Of a stretch of DNA of 64,000 nucleotides, positions 27,095-37,404 are shown one piece after another. Under the pieces are notes generated by a model that saw only the letters and a program-made list of their open reading frames with translations, made no database searches and was not told the origin of the DNA. The translations under genes and the position numbers were made by a program. The stretch covers positions 1 to 64,000 of the forward strand of contig DATGXI010000011.1 in NCBI GenBank assembly GCA_035299065.1, in the 5' to 3' direction. The DNA is from DASPJQ01 sp035299065. Its GTDB lineage: Bacteria; Bacteroidota; Bacteroidia; Flavobacteriales_D; UBA2798. Each line of letters opens with the position of its first letter. The stretch's first letter is position 1.

Positions 27095-28480
27095 ATGTTT
27101 AAACGAAAAGGAAAAACTGCTACGCAGGAAAAGCCAACAAAAAAAATGTTCAATAAAATTCTTATTGCCAACAGGGGAGAAATTGCCTTGCGCATTATTC
27201 GTACCTGTAAGGAGATGAATATAAAAACCGTTGCTGTTTATTCAACAGCCGACAAAGATAGTTTACACGTTCGTTTTGCCGATGAAGCTGTTTGTATTGG
27301 TCCTCCACCAAGCAAAGATTCATACCTCAACATGAGCCGCATCATAGCTGCAGCTGAAATCACCAATGCCGATGCTATTCATCCGGGCTATGGCTTTTTA
27401 AGTGAGAATTCGAAATTTTCGAAAATTTGCCAGGAACATAAAATCAAATTTATTGGCGCAACACCTGAACAAATTGACGGTATGGGTGACAAATCCAATG
27501 CCAAAGACACCATGAAAAAAGCAGGTGTACCATGTATACCTGGCAGCGATGGCTTATTGAAAGATATTAATGACGCCAAAAAAACCGCCAAAAAAATGGG
27601 CTATCCCGTTATTATGAAAGCAACTGCTGGTGGCGGTGGTAAAGGTATGCGAATTGTTTGGAAAGAAGAGGAAATTGAACCTATGTGGGACTCAGCTAAA
27701 ACAGAAGCTGCTGCTGCATTTGGAAACGATGGCCTTTACATGGAAAAATACATTGAAGAACCACGTCACATTGAAATACAGGTTGCGGGTGATCAATATG
27801 GGAAGGCTTGCCATTTATCAGAACGCGATTGTTCAATTCAACGCAGGCATCAAAAGCTGGTTGAAGAAACACCATCGCCTTTTATGACCGATGAACTTCG
27901 CAAAAAAATGGGAGATGCAGCTATAAAAGCGTGCAAAGCCATTAAATACGAAGGCGTAGGAACTGTTGAATTTTTGGTGGATAAGCACCGCAATTTCTAC
28001 TTCATGGAAATGAATACCCGCATACAAGTGGAACATACCATTACCGAAGAAGTAATTGACTATGATTTGATCAAGGAACAAATTAAAATTGCTGCTGGCG
28101 AAAAAATATCAGGAAACAATTACGAACCACGCCTGCATGCTATACAATGCCGCATTAATGCCGAAGACCCTTTTAAGAATTTTGCCCCTTGCCCGGGAAA
28201 AATCACCAACTATCATTCACCTGGCGGGCACGGTATTCGTATTGACACGCATGCTTATGCAGGTTATGTTATTCCTCCAAATTACGATTCAATGATTGCC
28301 AAGTTAATTACTGTTGCGCAAACACGTGAAGAAGCAATTACCAAGATGGAGCGCGCATTGAGCGAGTATATCATTGAAGGCGTGAAAACAACCATTCCTT
28401 TTCACCAGGCATTGATGAAAGACGAAAACTTCCGTAAGGGTAATTTTACCACCAAGTTTTTAGAAGAATTCTGGAAATAA
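27095..28480 (+). CDS. accC: Biotin carboxylase subunit of acetyl-CoA carboxylase
   Basis: 461 residues from ATG 27095. The family usually begins at 'MFNKILIANRGEIALR', here Met18 (ATG 27146), giving 444 residues; the longer form adds a lysine-rich 17-residue leader. I list the longer frame because no clear ribosome site decides. ATP-grasp motifs are intact: 'GGGGKGMRIVW', the 'ERDCSIQRRHQKLVEE' segment and 'MNTRIQVEHTITEE'. It carboxylates the biotin of AccB with bicarbonate and ATP. AccA and AccD are not in the window. Ends the operon at a strong terminator. Confidence 0.95.
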   Translation: MFKRKGKTATQEKPTKKMFNKILIANRGEIALRIIRTCKEMNIKTVAVYSTADKDSLHVRFADEAVCIGPPPSKDSYLNMSRIIAAAEITNADAIHPGYGFLSENSKFSKICQEHKIKFIGATPEQIDGMGDKSNAKDTMKKAGVPCIPGSDGLLKDINDAKKTAKKMGYPVIMKATAGGGGKGMRIVWKEEEIEPMWDSAKTEAAAAFGNDGLYMEKYIEEPRHIEIQVAGDQYGKACHLSERDCSIQRRHQKLVEETPSPFMTDELRKKMGDAAIKACKAIKYEGVGTVEFLVDKHRNFYFMEMNTRIQVEHTITEEVIDYDLIKEQIKIAAGEKISGNNYEPRLHAIQCRINAEDPFKNFAPCPGKITNYHSPGGHGIRIDTHAYAGYVIPPNYDSMIAKLITVAQTREEAITKMERALSEYIIEGVKTTIPFHQALMKDENFRKGNFTTKFLEEFWK

Positions 28481-28500
28481 GTTTAATTGGATTTATACAG

Positions 28501-28531
28501 AAAGGCGCAAAGAAGTTTGCGCCTTTTTTAT
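28501..28531 (+). terminator. Rho-independent terminator after accC
   Basis: An 11-base stem AAAGGCGCAAA (28501-28511) with TTTGCGCCTTT (28516-28526), GAAG loop and T-run. The A-run on the left also makes it usable for the minus-strand gene ending at 28533. Confidence 0.85.
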
Positions 28532-28532
28532 T

Positions 28533-29183
28533 TTAATAAGTTACATCAATGGTGGCGGAAGCACAGGTTGTTGTAAACTTAATGGAATCCAGCTGAGTTG
28601 TTGTTATACCGTTTTTTGTAATAAAGCTTTTAATATAAACCTGATCATATAAATTTAATTGGAGTACATCGGTGGCGTTAACTGAGGTTCCCGTGTAACC
28701 CGAAACAACGCATGCGGTTGCTGCAGGGTCAAAAGCATAACAAACGTGATCAAGGCTGTCAAAAGGTGTGGTGTTTTGAAAATGCAAATACAATGTTCCA
28801 TACGAATGCATTTTCCACTCAATTTCATTTTTTTGCGCGGTATGAATAATTTTAAGAGCGCTTTTGTCAAAATAGCATTCTGACGGTTTTTGAAATTCAA
28901 GGCCGTATTGCTTGTCTTTTAATGCATGAAACTCAAAACTAAATTTACCATCAGTGCCTGTAATAACCGATGCGTATGTACGTTGGTTAACCGGTTCAAA
29001 CGAAGACGATGTTTTATCCGATTCCTGCAGGTAAACTTCTACCCCACCTAAAGGATAACTGCTGTAGTAATCTTTTACAGTACCGGTAACAACTGTCTTT
29101 TTTCCTTGTTTCTTACATGAAAATACCGCCATACTACAAAGTAGTACAGCAAAAAATGCAAAAAAATACCCGCGTTGTTTCAT
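28533..29183 (-). CDS. Lipoprotein with carboxypeptidase-regulatory-like beta domain
   Basis: 216 residues. Lipoprotein signal with lipobox 'AVFSCKK' (Cys at about 23). A domain beginning 'VVTGTVKDYYSSYPLGGVEVYL' and 'VITGTDGKFSFEFHALKD' has the strand pattern of CarboxypepD_reg-like beta sandwiches, which in this phylum often form the N-terminal part of surface or transport proteins. The remaining 100 residues are beta-rich with no known motif. Probably surface or periplasmic. A TAATTTTG element (29188-29195, minus) lies immediately before the ATG. Convergent with accC, sharing the terminator. Confidence 0.75.
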   Translation of the reverse strand: MKQRGYFFAFFAVLLCSMAVFSCKKQGKKTVVTGTVKDYYSSYPLGGVEVYLQESDKTSSSFEPVNQRTYASVITGTDGKFSFEFHALKDKQYGLEFQKPSECYFDKSALKIIHTAQKNEIEWKMHSYGTLYLHFQNTTPFDSLDHVCYAFDPAATACVVSGYTGTSVNATDVLQLNLYDQVYIKSFITKNGITTTQLDSIKFTTTCASATIDVTY

Positions 29184-29202
29184 GTGCCAAAATTAAATAA
29201 AA

Positions 29203-29231
29203 AAAGCCGGAACCCAATGGATACCGGCTTT
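29203..29231 (-). terminator. Terminator after the 1092-residue adhesin gene
   Basis: Stem AAAGCCGG (29203-29210) with CCGGCTTT (29224-29231) and a 13-base loop; on the minus strand a run of T follows. Confidence 0.75.
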
Positions 29232-29252
29232 GCTTTATAATGTGTGTTAATA

Positions 29253-32200
29253 TTACCTTAAGAGTGTTACGTGACCTTTGTACTCTACTTTTTCCTGTGT
29301 AGCACTTTTCTTTACGCGAATTTTCCAAACATATACATCTTCCTTGCTTTTCATGGCTTTGTGTGTACCATCCCAACCTTGTGTAACATCAGTTGATTTG
29401 AATACTACTTCGCCCCAACGGTCAAAGATGAAGAACTCGAATGTTTCGGATTTAAAGCCCTGCATAACTGGAATAAAAATATCATTGATACCATCACCAT
29501 CAGGGGTAAATGTATTTGGTAAGTAAATCAGGAACACATCGTTCACAATTACATCCTGACATATTGAAGCCGCACAACCTTCAGCGCTTACAGTGTTCAT
29601 ACACACGTTGTACACACCACCTGCATCAACCGGGAAAGTAAATGTTGGATTCATTACTGTACTTGTTCCAAGACCACCGAAATCCCAGGTGTAGGTAAAT
29701 CCACCAATAGTCATATTTGTAAACGTAACCTCTGTATTAAAAATATCAGTTGGGTTTGGGTTATGAATGAACATTGGTTGCGGATAATCATATACCGTTA
29801 TCTGGTTGTTGATTGTGGTATCAACTGAGCATCCGTCAGAGGTAATTATTGTTACTGAAATGGTATACTGACCACCTCCGCTGAAAGTATGCGTTGGATT
29901 TTGCAATGTACTTGTTCCACCATCACCAAAGTTCCATGCATATGTTGCAGTTGCTCCTGCGTTTGTTGTATTCTGGAAGTTTACAACCACCGGAGTACAG
30001 CCTTCAATTTCATCAACATTATATGTTACAGCTGGCAATGTAAACCAGGTAACAACCATTTGATCAGTTGCTGCAGGTGTTCCACAACCATCCGTTAACG
30101 TAACTGTATACGTTGTAGAACCTGTTGTAGGTGTTACTACCTGGTCAGCACCAAACAATGATGATCCTGATACGTTGTTTGTCCATGTGTATGTATATGT
30201 TCCATCACCACCTGTTGCACTTAATACACCCAGTGAAGTTGAAGCACCCGGGCATATGCTAATGTCATTGAAAGCAGTTATTGCCAATGGAGGGCGTAAC
30301 GTAACGTTTACACTTGCAACTATAGGGCCGCAACCATTAGCATCAGTTACTGTAACAGTATAAATATTTGAGCCAGTTGTGGTAGGCGAAACGTTTATTG
30401 AGGAGGTACTACCAACTACAGCAGCGCTTGCATCTGTCCAGGTAATTGTATACGGAGGAGTAGCTCCACCAATGGTAGCAAAAATATTTGTACTCTGGCC
30501 TTGGCAAATTGTTACTGGTGAACTAGGTGTTACCGTAAGCATACTTGGCTGATTAACGGTTGCAATCATGCTTGCCGTACAACCTGAAGCATCAGCCGCA
30601 GATGTAACATATGTACCAGCAGAAAGACCTGTAAATGTATTGCTTGCCTGGAAAGTAGCTCCACCGTCAATACTAAATAAGGTAGCTCCACCGGCTGCAT
30701 TGATCACAATTTGGCCATCCGTTCCACCATTACATGATGGAGGGGTTGTTGTTACTGAACTAATAGCTACTACAACCGGGCCACTAACGGTTGTTATACC
30801 TGTTGCGGTACATCCGTTGAAATCGGTTACGGTTACATTATATGTTCCTGAGCAAAGACCACCAAGGAAAGACGTTGTTCCTCCGGTCGACCATAAGTAA
30901 GAATATGGAGCTGTACCACCACCAGGGGCTGTACCAGCAATACCATCACAAGCACCTGCACACGTTTCATCAGTGAAAGACATTGGAGCAACAAGAACTG
31001 CTGGTTCAGTAACAGTGGCTGTAGTTGTTCCAACACAACCATTTGCACTGATTACTGAAATATTATATGTACCAGCACCAACCGTAAACACGTTTGAAGG
31101 GAAGTAAGTTGCACCACCATTAATACTGTATTGAGTTACACCCACTGCGTTAATTGTGATGGTACCATTTGTTGCGCCATTACATAAAGCTGGAGTTGTA
31201 GGAACACTGCTTATAACAGGCATTTCTACGTTTACAATTGCAGTTATTGGAGCACCCACACAACCCGTTGCCGGATCAGTTGGTGTAATTGTGTATGTTG
31301 CCGATCCGCCAGGAGCAGAAACCGCTGTTAATGTTTGCGCAATGCTTGATCCTGCACCTGCAGAAGCACCTGTTACGTTAGACATTGTTGCAGTCCATGT
31401 AAATGTTGAACCAGGTATGTCAGCCGATAAGCTTACCGCACTAGTAGAACCTGTACAAATTGTAGATGTAGCAGGTGTTGCCGTTGCAACTGGTAACGGA
31501 TTAACCGTTACAGTTACTGAAGCTGAACTAGGACATGCTGTTCCGGTTTCTGTTACTGTATAAACTTGGGTTGAAGTAGGATTTACTGTTACTGAAGCCG
31601 TTGTTGGTGTGCCAGCTAACCCGGGAGCCGCTGTCCAAGACCAACCTGTACCTGTTCCGCCAGAGGCTGTAAGCACAACACTGCCACCATTACAAATAAC
31701 TGGAGCTGCAGGAGCAATTACAACCGGGGCACCGCCACCAATAGGTGTAATTTTCACATAGCCATTACCAGTCCAGGTACCCGTTGTTCCGGTACCACCA
31801 GCAGGCACAAGGCTTGAACCGCCTCCGCCTCCACCGCCACCAAGCGAATAAGAAGGGAAGTCATCAGAACCTCCGCCTCCGCCTCCGTAGCGTCCGCCAC
31901 CGCCTCCACCACCAGGGCCAAGACCGTAACATACATCTGTTCCACCAGCACCGCCATTTAGTAAGGCTCCATTTCCACCCCACTGACCGCATGATCCCCA
32001 AGGAGAACCACCAGCACCACCAGCACCAGCTGTACCACCTGCACCAGGAGCGCCATAAGACGCTGTTCCTGTTGTACCACTTGGGTCACCACCTGAACCA
32101 CCTTGTGCGTAAGTATCGCCACCTCCGGCTCCCCCACCAGCTCCACCAATCACAATTCGATCAGCTAAACCATATGGTGAAATACGAATATCTGAAGAAC

Positions 32201-32531
32201 CACCACCACCACCTGAAGCAGCGGCACCTGGTTTACCATTACCACCTCCGTTAAATCCACCGGCAGTTAATGCACCCATATTTCCTACGTAAATTTGCAA
32301 TACCTGACCTGGCGTAACATTGATTGTTCCTGTTACCAAAGACCCGTCTCCACCACTTCCACTGGCTCCGCCACCTTCGGCACCGGCCACCTCAACATCA
32401 AGTTGAAAAACGCATGTTGGCACTGTGTAAGTTTGAACCCCACCAGTATAGTTAAAGGTTACAACCTGGCTTTGTACGCTGGCACTGCTAATTGCAGTGA
32501 TGGCTAGGGCAAGAATTAATTTTTTGTTCAT
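29253..32531 (-). CDS. T9SS type B cargo with glycine-rich domain, SprB and PKD repeats
   Basis: 1092 residues with signal peptide ending 'SSASVQS'. Residues about 25-265 form a glycine-rich domain that opens 'VVTFNYTGGVQTYTVPTC' and holds long Gly runs ('GGGGGGGRYGGGGGGS'). Then come Ig-like and at least three SprB-like repeats ('FTDETCAGACDGIAGTAPGG'), and PKD modules ('TYAWNFGDGGTSTLQNPTHT'). The C-terminus is a type B (CHU_C/gliding-motility-associated) sorting domain: 'YLPNTFTPDGDGINDIF', 'FFIFDRWGEVVF', 'GWDGTHKAMKSKEDVYVWKI', ending 'GHVTLLR'. Predicted outer-membrane-exported adhesin. Last of a run of minus-strand adhesin genes, followed by a terminator. Confidence 0.9.
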   Translation of the reverse strand: MNKKLILALAITAISSASVQSQVVTFNYTGGVQTYTVPTCVFQLDVEVAGAEGGGASGSGGDGSLVTGTINVTPGQVLQIYVGNMGALTAGGFNGGGNGKPGAAASGGGGGSSDIRISPYGLADRIVIGGAGGGAGGGDTYAQGGSGGDPSGTTGTASYGAPGAGGTAGAGGAGGSPWGSCGQWGGNGALLNGGAGGTDVCYGLGPGGGGGGGRYGGGGGGSDDFPSYSLGGGGGGGGSSLVPAGGTGTTGTWTGNGYVKITPIGGGAPVVIAPAAPVICNGGSVVLTASGGTGTGWSWTAAPGLAGTPTTASVTVNPTSTQVYTVTETGTACPSSASVTVTVNPLPVATATPATSTICTGSTSAVSLSADIPGSTFTWTATMSNVTGASAGAGSSIAQTLTAVSAPGGSATYTITPTDPATGCVGAPITAIVNVEMPVISSVPTTPALCNGATNGTITINAVGVTQYSINGGATYFPSNVFTVGAGTYNISVISANGCVGTTTATVTEPAVLVAPMSFTDETCAGACDGIAGTAPGGGTAPYSYLWSTGGTTSFLGGLCSGTYNVTVTDFNGCTATGITTVSGPVVVAISSVTTTPPSCNGGTDGQIVINAAGGATLFSIDGGATFQASNTFTGLSAGTYVTSAADASGCTASMIATVNQPSMLTVTPSSPVTICQGQSTNIFATIGGATPPYTITWTDASAAVVGSTSSINVSPTTTGSNIYTVTVTDANGCGPIVASVNVTLRPPLAITAFNDISICPGASTSLGVLSATGGDGTYTYTWTNNVSGSSLFGADQVVTPTTGSTTYTVTLTDGCGTPAATDQMVVTWFTLPAVTYNVDEIEGCTPVVVNFQNTTNAGATATYAWNFGDGGTSTLQNPTHTFSGGGQYTISVTIITSDGCSVDTTINNQITVYDYPQPMFIHNPNPTDIFNTEVTFTNMTIGGFTYTWDFGGLGTSTVMNPTFTFPVDAGGVYNVCMNTVSAEGCAASICQDVIVNDVFLIYLPNTFTPDGDGINDIFIPVMQGFKSETFEFFIFDRWGEVVFKSTDVTQGWDGTHKAMKSKEDVYVWKIRVKKSATQEKVEYKGHVTLLR

Positions 32532-32736
32532 TTTTATTTCTTATTCGGTTCCTAATTCTTTTACAAAAAACGGAAAATTATCCCGCTTTGTACAGTAAAA
32601 GACTGAATTTTAAGCAAAGGTTGCCCAACTTTGTGTTATGGTGTGTTAAAAGACACAATTTAACGGCTGAACGTTTAATTATAATCGCCTTTTTTTCAGC
32701 AAACTACGATACTGGACTGAATTCGAATAAAATAAA

Positions 32737-32763
32737 AAAGGAGCCCGTTTTACAGGCTCCTTT
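32737..32763 (-). terminator. Terminator after the 1532-residue gene
   Basis: Stem AAAGGAGCC (32737-32745) with GGCTCCTTT (32755-32763), 9-base loop and T-run on the minus strand. The rest of the 252-base gap (32532-32783) shows nothing else. Confidence 0.75.
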
Positions 32764-32783
32764 GCTATATTAAGTTTAGATTT

Positions 32784-35700
32784 TTACTTCTGAATAACCA
32801 ACCTGGTTGTTGAATGAAAATCAACACCTTCAATTCTTACAAGATAAACACCGTTTGCAAGCGTTGACAAATCAATTGAGTTCATAGTGCCAGACAAATT
32901 GCCTGTATATATTTTTTCTCCGAGCTGATTGGTTATTGCAATGGTTTTACTTGTCACTGAAGTTCCGTTCAACTCTACAGTGAAAATACCTTGTGTTGGG
33001 TTTGGATAAACCCTTACAAGATCCGAAGCCGCAAAATCTGTGAATCCTGTACAGTCATCCACAACATAGGTGTCAGTTGCTTCATCGCTGCAACCTGAAC
33101 CGTTAGTAAATGTATATGTAATTGTATGGGTTCCGTTATCAGCCGCAATTGGATCAAATGTTGATCCGGTTACGCCTGTGCCTGTATAAACACCACCTGC
33201 AGGACTACCGCCAGTTATGGTAATTGGAAGATCATCATCACAAATTTGAACTGATGGTAAGGTTAGTGTTGCCGAAGGATTGGCATTTACAATAATATTG
33301 AAATTACAGTTGGTAATATTTCCTGATGCATCTGTTGCGCGGAAAGTACACAATGTTGTTCCTATAGGGAAAACGCTTCCTGAAGGAAGCCCTGCCAATT
33401 GAGTTATGGTAACGCCTGAACAGTTATCAGTTGCTGTTGGGTCTACATAAGTTACAGTATCGTTTTCACAAACGGTTTGCGTTGACGGGCAACCAACAAT
33501 AGCCGGTGCTTCGGTGTCAAGAACCGTAACCGTAAATGATTGGTTGGTAACATTACCGTTTATATCAGTAACCGTATAGGTAACGGTTGTTGGTGTACCT
33601 ACTGAAAAAGTTGAACCGCTGGTGTGTGTTGAAGTTACACTTAACACACTGCAGTTATCAGCTGTTGTTGGCGTTGTCCAGGTAATTACAGCATCGCATG
33701 ATCCAGCTGTAGCCGGGGTTGTGATGTTAGAAGGAAATGTAGGAAATGTTGGGTTTTGCGCATCCACAACGGTAACCGTGAATGAACTTGTTTGAATATT
33801 ACCATTTACATCAGTTGCAGTATATGTAACCGTTGTTGTTCCTACAGGGAATGAACTTCCAGAGGCTGATGATGGAGTTAAAGAGGCTATTGAGCAGTTG
33901 TCAGACGCTGTTGGTGTAGTCCATGTTACCGTTGCAGCACACAAACCGGTTGTTGCATTTGTGGTAATGTTTGAAGGTGTTCCTGATATGGTTGGCAGTT
34001 GTGTATCATTTACAGTAATTGTAAAATTTGCTGTTGAAATGTTTCCATTTACATCAGTTGCTGTATATGTAACCGTTGTTACTCCTACAGGGAATGTACT
34101 TCCACTGGTGCTGGTTCCGGTTAACGAGGCTATTCCGCAGTTATCAGATGCGGTTGGGGTGGTCCATGTAGCCACTGCCCCGCAGGTTCCGGCAGAAGCC
34201 GATAGTGTTTGGTTTGAAGGCATTCCTGAGATAGTGGGTAAAATATTGTCTGTAACAGTTACGGTGAATGATGCTGTTGTTATAAGACCATGAATGTCGG
34301 TTGCAGTATAGGTTACAGTTGTAGTGCCTACAGGGAAAGAGGAGCCTGAAACCACCGAAGGTGTTAGTGACGCGATGCCACAATTATCAGAAGCGGTTGG
34401 AGTTGTCCAGGTCACCACTTTTGCGCAGGAACCTGCTGTAACATTCGTAGTAATGTTTGATGGCATACCAGAAATCACGGGGTTGGTCACATCGTTTACC
34501 GTTACAGTGAAACTTGCAGTTGTTACATGTGAAGCATTGTCAGTTGCTGTATAAGTCACTGTAGTTGTACCAAATGCAAATGTAGATCCACTCGTATGAG
34601 ATGAAGTGAAAGAAAGCAAACCACATTCATCAGTTGCATTTGGAGCGGTCCATGTGGCCACTGCTGTACAGGCAGCTCCTGCGTTTAAGGTAATGTTTGA
34701 AGGAATGCCCGTTATAACAGGTGATGCAAAATCACCTACCGTAACTGTAACAGGATAACGTGGGCTCATGATGCAGCCTGTGCCTGGCTCAACTGCCTCT
34801 ATATAATAAGTAGTTGTAGACCCAAGTACAGGGGTAGTATACGAAGCGGTTGAGCTTAGCATAGTACCTGCAGATGGCATATCATACCAATCAAGATCAG
34901 CGGTTCCAGTTGAAGCGTTAGCCGTTAATGCTGTTGAAGCACTTGAACACACGGTTGTGGAACCGGTAATGCTCAAAATTGATGGTGCTGGATTAACTGT
35001 TACAACTATGTCATTTGACTGGCTTGAACAGAGTCCGCTAAGGTTCGAGGTAGTAACATGATAGTTACCAGACGTGGTTGCTGTAATTGATGAAGTGGTT
35101 GCAGAACCAGGACTCCATAGATACGTTGTTCCCGGTGTTGATGATAACATAACGCTGCCACCTGCACAAAAAGAAGTTGCACCCGTTGCTGTAATAACAG
35201 CTGTAGTGTTTAATAAGATAGAAACATTGTTTGCGTCATAATTTGTTACAGCAAGGTCAATGAGGGTTCCTCCGTCAATATAACCAGCTATTATACGGCT
35301 TGTATAATTACTGGCAATAAAATCAGTTTTGGTACCAAGGGCCCCTGTTCCGTTACCCATTAACACAGAAACGGTACCAGTTGCACCTGCTGCTACCCTG
35401 TTTGCCGTTGCTACATCGGAAAAGCCATCGTTGTTAAAATCTGCAATCACTATTGATTGTGGTGAGGCATCAGTTGCATAATTGCCAAATGCGGTAAACG
35501 TTCCTGTTCCTGAATTTTTTAAAACCCTTACAACTGATGTTCCATTGTTTACAATAACAATATCTTTATCACCATCGCCATCCATATCGCTTGATGCCAG
35601 CGACAGAGGAGATGTTGTTACGCCACCGGTACTTGCAGTCAAAGCACCTGAAAAAGATCCGGTTCCGTCTCCAAATATCACCGTAAAGTTGGTGGTTGTA

Positions 35701-37382
35701 TTATTCACTACTGCAATATCAAGGTTTGCATCTGCGTTAAAATAGTCGGCAATTATTTCACGGGGTGATGTACCTACTATAAAATTGGTTGCAACACCAA
35801 AAACACCACCACCTAACCCAAGTAGCACTGAGAAATTGTTGCTTCCTGAATTAACAACTGCAAGGTCAAGGTTGGTATCATTGTTGAAGTCCTTGCAAAC
35901 TACCCCTACAGGTGTTGTACCTACAGGATAATCTACAGCTGCTGCAAATCCACCCAAACCATCACCTAACAAAATTGAAACCGTTCCGGAACCTGCATTG
36001 GTTACAATTACATCCATGAATCCATCATTGTTCACATCAGCTGATTTCATTCCGCTTGGATTTAAACCAACCATGTAAGTTACACCAACTGCATAAGTAC
36101 CATCACCGTTACCTTCTAAATACGAAATGGTACCAGACATATCGTTTGCAACAACAAGATCGCTTTTTGAATCACTGTTAAAATCAGCCATGGCTATTCC
36201 CAGCGGGCCTGTTTGTGTGCTGATATTTGATCCTGTATTGAAATCTCCTGCCCCATCGCCCAACATAATGATGATACGCGCACCTACTTGTGTGGGCACA
36301 GCAAGGTCCATGTGTCCATCCTCATTATAATCACCGCTAACCATGGCTTGTGGTGTACCTATAACCGGAAATTTCACCTGTGTATTTAAGCGGCTTCCTG
36401 CGGCATTTACTCCTGTTCCTGTGAACAGCGAAACTGTATTTTCACCGTTATTCACTACTGCCACATCAAGTTCTGAATCTTCGTTAAAATCTTCAATCAT
36501 CAGTTGGTTGGGTCCGCTACCGGTTGTATAATTATCAGTTACCGCAAATGAACCTAAGCCGTTACCAATTAACACTGAAATCGTATTTGATACAGAGTTT
36601 GATACAACAAGATCTTTATGCAAGTCGGCATTTATATCAGTACAACCAATATTGAAAGGAGAGGATCCAACAGCAAAATTCGTTACGCTCCCAAAAAGAG
36701 CAACCGTTCCAGTACCCAGCCTAACAGATACGTTTGCAGAGCCACTGTTACCTGTAGCCACATCCATATGTCCATCCTCATTAAAATCACCGGTTGTGAT
36801 TGTACGTGCCCCACTTCCCATTGGAAAATTCACAAATGGATCAAAAGTTCCTGTGGCATTTCCACTTAAAAAAGCAAAACCAGGTGTACCTGCCTGTACC
36901 GACACCATTAAATCCATTACTCCATCTTCATCAATATCGGCAATAGCAATACCATTTGGTCCGCTGGAAGTTCCAGTACCATAATTTACAGCTGCAGCAA
37001 AACCTCCGGCACCATTTCCAATAAAAATAGAAACGTTGTGGGTAAAATTATTCGCAACTGCAAAATCAAGATTGCCATCAGAATTAAAATCATATGCCTT
37101 TATGAATCGGGGATTTCCACCTGCTGTGAATGTTGTAACAGCTCCAAAACTTCCGTCACCATCACCTAATAAAAGCCCAATATTATTTGTACCTGTTGTA
37201 TTAATACCAATGACAAGATCCTGATGTGTATCATTATTAAAATCACCTTTTTCAATACATCTAACATTACTTAGACCCGTAAAGGAATAATCACTTAACG
37301 ATGAAAAACATGAGTTTTGTGCGTTGGAAGTGCCAGATATTAACAATCCGGTTAATAACGCCAGAGCGGAAAATTGCTTCAT
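32784..37382 (-). CDS. T9SS type A cargo with VCBS/FG-GAP propeller and HYR repeats
   Basis: 1532 residues with signal peptide ending 'SGTSNAQ'. Residues about 25-745 are FG-GAP/VCBS repeats, each with a calcium-loop such as 'DFNNDTHQDLVIG', 'DFNSDGNLDFAVANN' or 'DINADLHKDLVVSN'; they should fold into beta-propellers. Ig-like domains (about 745-910) are followed by six HYR-type repeats of about 80 residues ('PSNITTNVTAGSC', 'TPTASDNCGIASLTP', 'TTTVTYTATD'). The C-terminus is a type A sorting domain ('VYPNPTQGIFTVELNGT' to 'NGVYLVRIEGVDFHS'). Likely a calcium-dependent surface adhesin. A strong promoter (37405-37435) precedes it, so it is an independent unit despite co-orientation with its neighbours. 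Confidence 0.9.
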   Translation of the reverse strand: MKQFSALALLTGLLISGTSNAQNSCFSSLSDYSFTGLSNVRCIEKGDFNNDTHQDLVIGINTTGTNNIGLLLGDGDGSFGAVTTFTAGGNPRFIKAYDFNSDGNLDFAVANNFTHNVSIFIGNGAGGFAAAVNYGTGTSSGPNGIAIADIDEDGVMDLMVSVQAGTPGFAFLSGNATGTFDPFVNFPMGSGARTITTGDFNEDGHMDVATGNSGSANVSVRLGTGTVALFGSVTNFAVGSSPFNIGCTDINADLHKDLVVSNSVSNTISVLIGNGLGSFAVTDNYTTGSGPNQLMIEDFNEDSELDVAVVNNGENTVSLFTGTGVNAAGSRLNTQVKFPVIGTPQAMVSGDYNEDGHMDLAVPTQVGARIIIMLGDGAGDFNTGSNISTQTGPLGIAMADFNSDSKSDLVVANDMSGTISYLEGNGDGTYAVGVTYMVGLNPSGMKSADVNNDGFMDVIVTNAGSGTVSILLGDGLGGFAAAVDYPVGTTPVGVVCKDFNNDTNLDLAVVNSGSNNFSVLLGLGGGVFGVATNFIVGTSPREIIADYFNADANLDIAVVNNTTTNFTVIFGDGTGSFSGALTASTGGVTTSPLSLASSDMDGDGDKDIVIVNNGTSVVRVLKNSGTGTFTAFGNYATDASPQSIVIADFNNDGFSDVATANRVAAGATGTVSVLMGNGTGALGTKTDFIASNYTSRIIAGYIDGGTLIDLAVTNYDANNVSILLNTTAVITATGATSFCAGGSVMLSSTPGTTYLWSPGSATTSSITATTSGNYHVTTSNLSGLCSSQSNDIVVTVNPAPSILSITGSTTVCSSASTALTANASTGTADLDWYDMPSAGTMLSSTASYTTPVLGSTTTYYIEAVEPGTGCIMSPRYPVTVTVGDFASPVITGIPSNITLNAGAACTAVATWTAPNATDECGLLSFTSSHTSGSTFAFGTTTVTYTATDNASHVTTASFTVTVNDVTNPVISGMPSNITTNVTAGSCAKVVTWTTPTASDNCGIASLTPSVVSGSSFPVGTTTVTYTATDIHGLITTASFTVTVTDNILPTISGMPSNQTLSASAGTCGAVATWTTPTASDNCGIASLTGTSTSGSTFPVGVTTVTYTATDVNGNISTANFTITVNDTQLPTISGTPSNITTNATTGLCAATVTWTTPTASDNCSIASLTPSSASGSSFPVGTTTVTYTATDVNGNIQTSSFTVTVVDAQNPTFPTFPSNITTPATAGSCDAVITWTTPTTADNCSVLSVTSTHTSGSTFSVGTPTTVTYTVTDINGNVTNQSFTVTVLDTEAPAIVGCPSTQTVCENDTVTYVDPTATDNCSGVTITQLAGLPSGSVFPIGTTLCTFRATDASGNITNCNFNIIVNANPSATLTLPSVQICDDDLPITITGGSPAGGVYTGTGVTGSTFDPIAADNGTHTITYTFTNGSGCSDEATDTYVVDDCTGFTDFAASDLVRVYPNPTQGIFTVELNGTSVTSKTIAITNQLGEKIYTGNLSGTMNSIDLSTLANGVYLVRIEGVDFHSTTRLVIQK
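33480..34740 (-). repeat. Tandem HYR-coding repeats
   Basis: Five or six units of about 240 bases encode the HYR domains. Adjacent units share long identical stretches (for example the codons for 'GTTTVTYTATD' and 'WTTPTASDNCGIASLT'), so the array could change in copy number by recombination. Confidence 0.75.
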
Positions 37383-37404
37383 TTAAAACGGTTTAGTGTG
37401 AAGG

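Noticed and set aside
31784..32254. Histidine-rich open frame on the plus strand
   Set aside because: It is the complement of the glycine-rich coding region (GGN codons read as CCN/CAC in another frame). The minus-strand frame has signal peptide and domains.
32588..32773. Possible 61-residue gene in the gap between two adhesin genes
   Set aside because: It runs through the terminator at 32737-32763, has no signal or family and no promoter.
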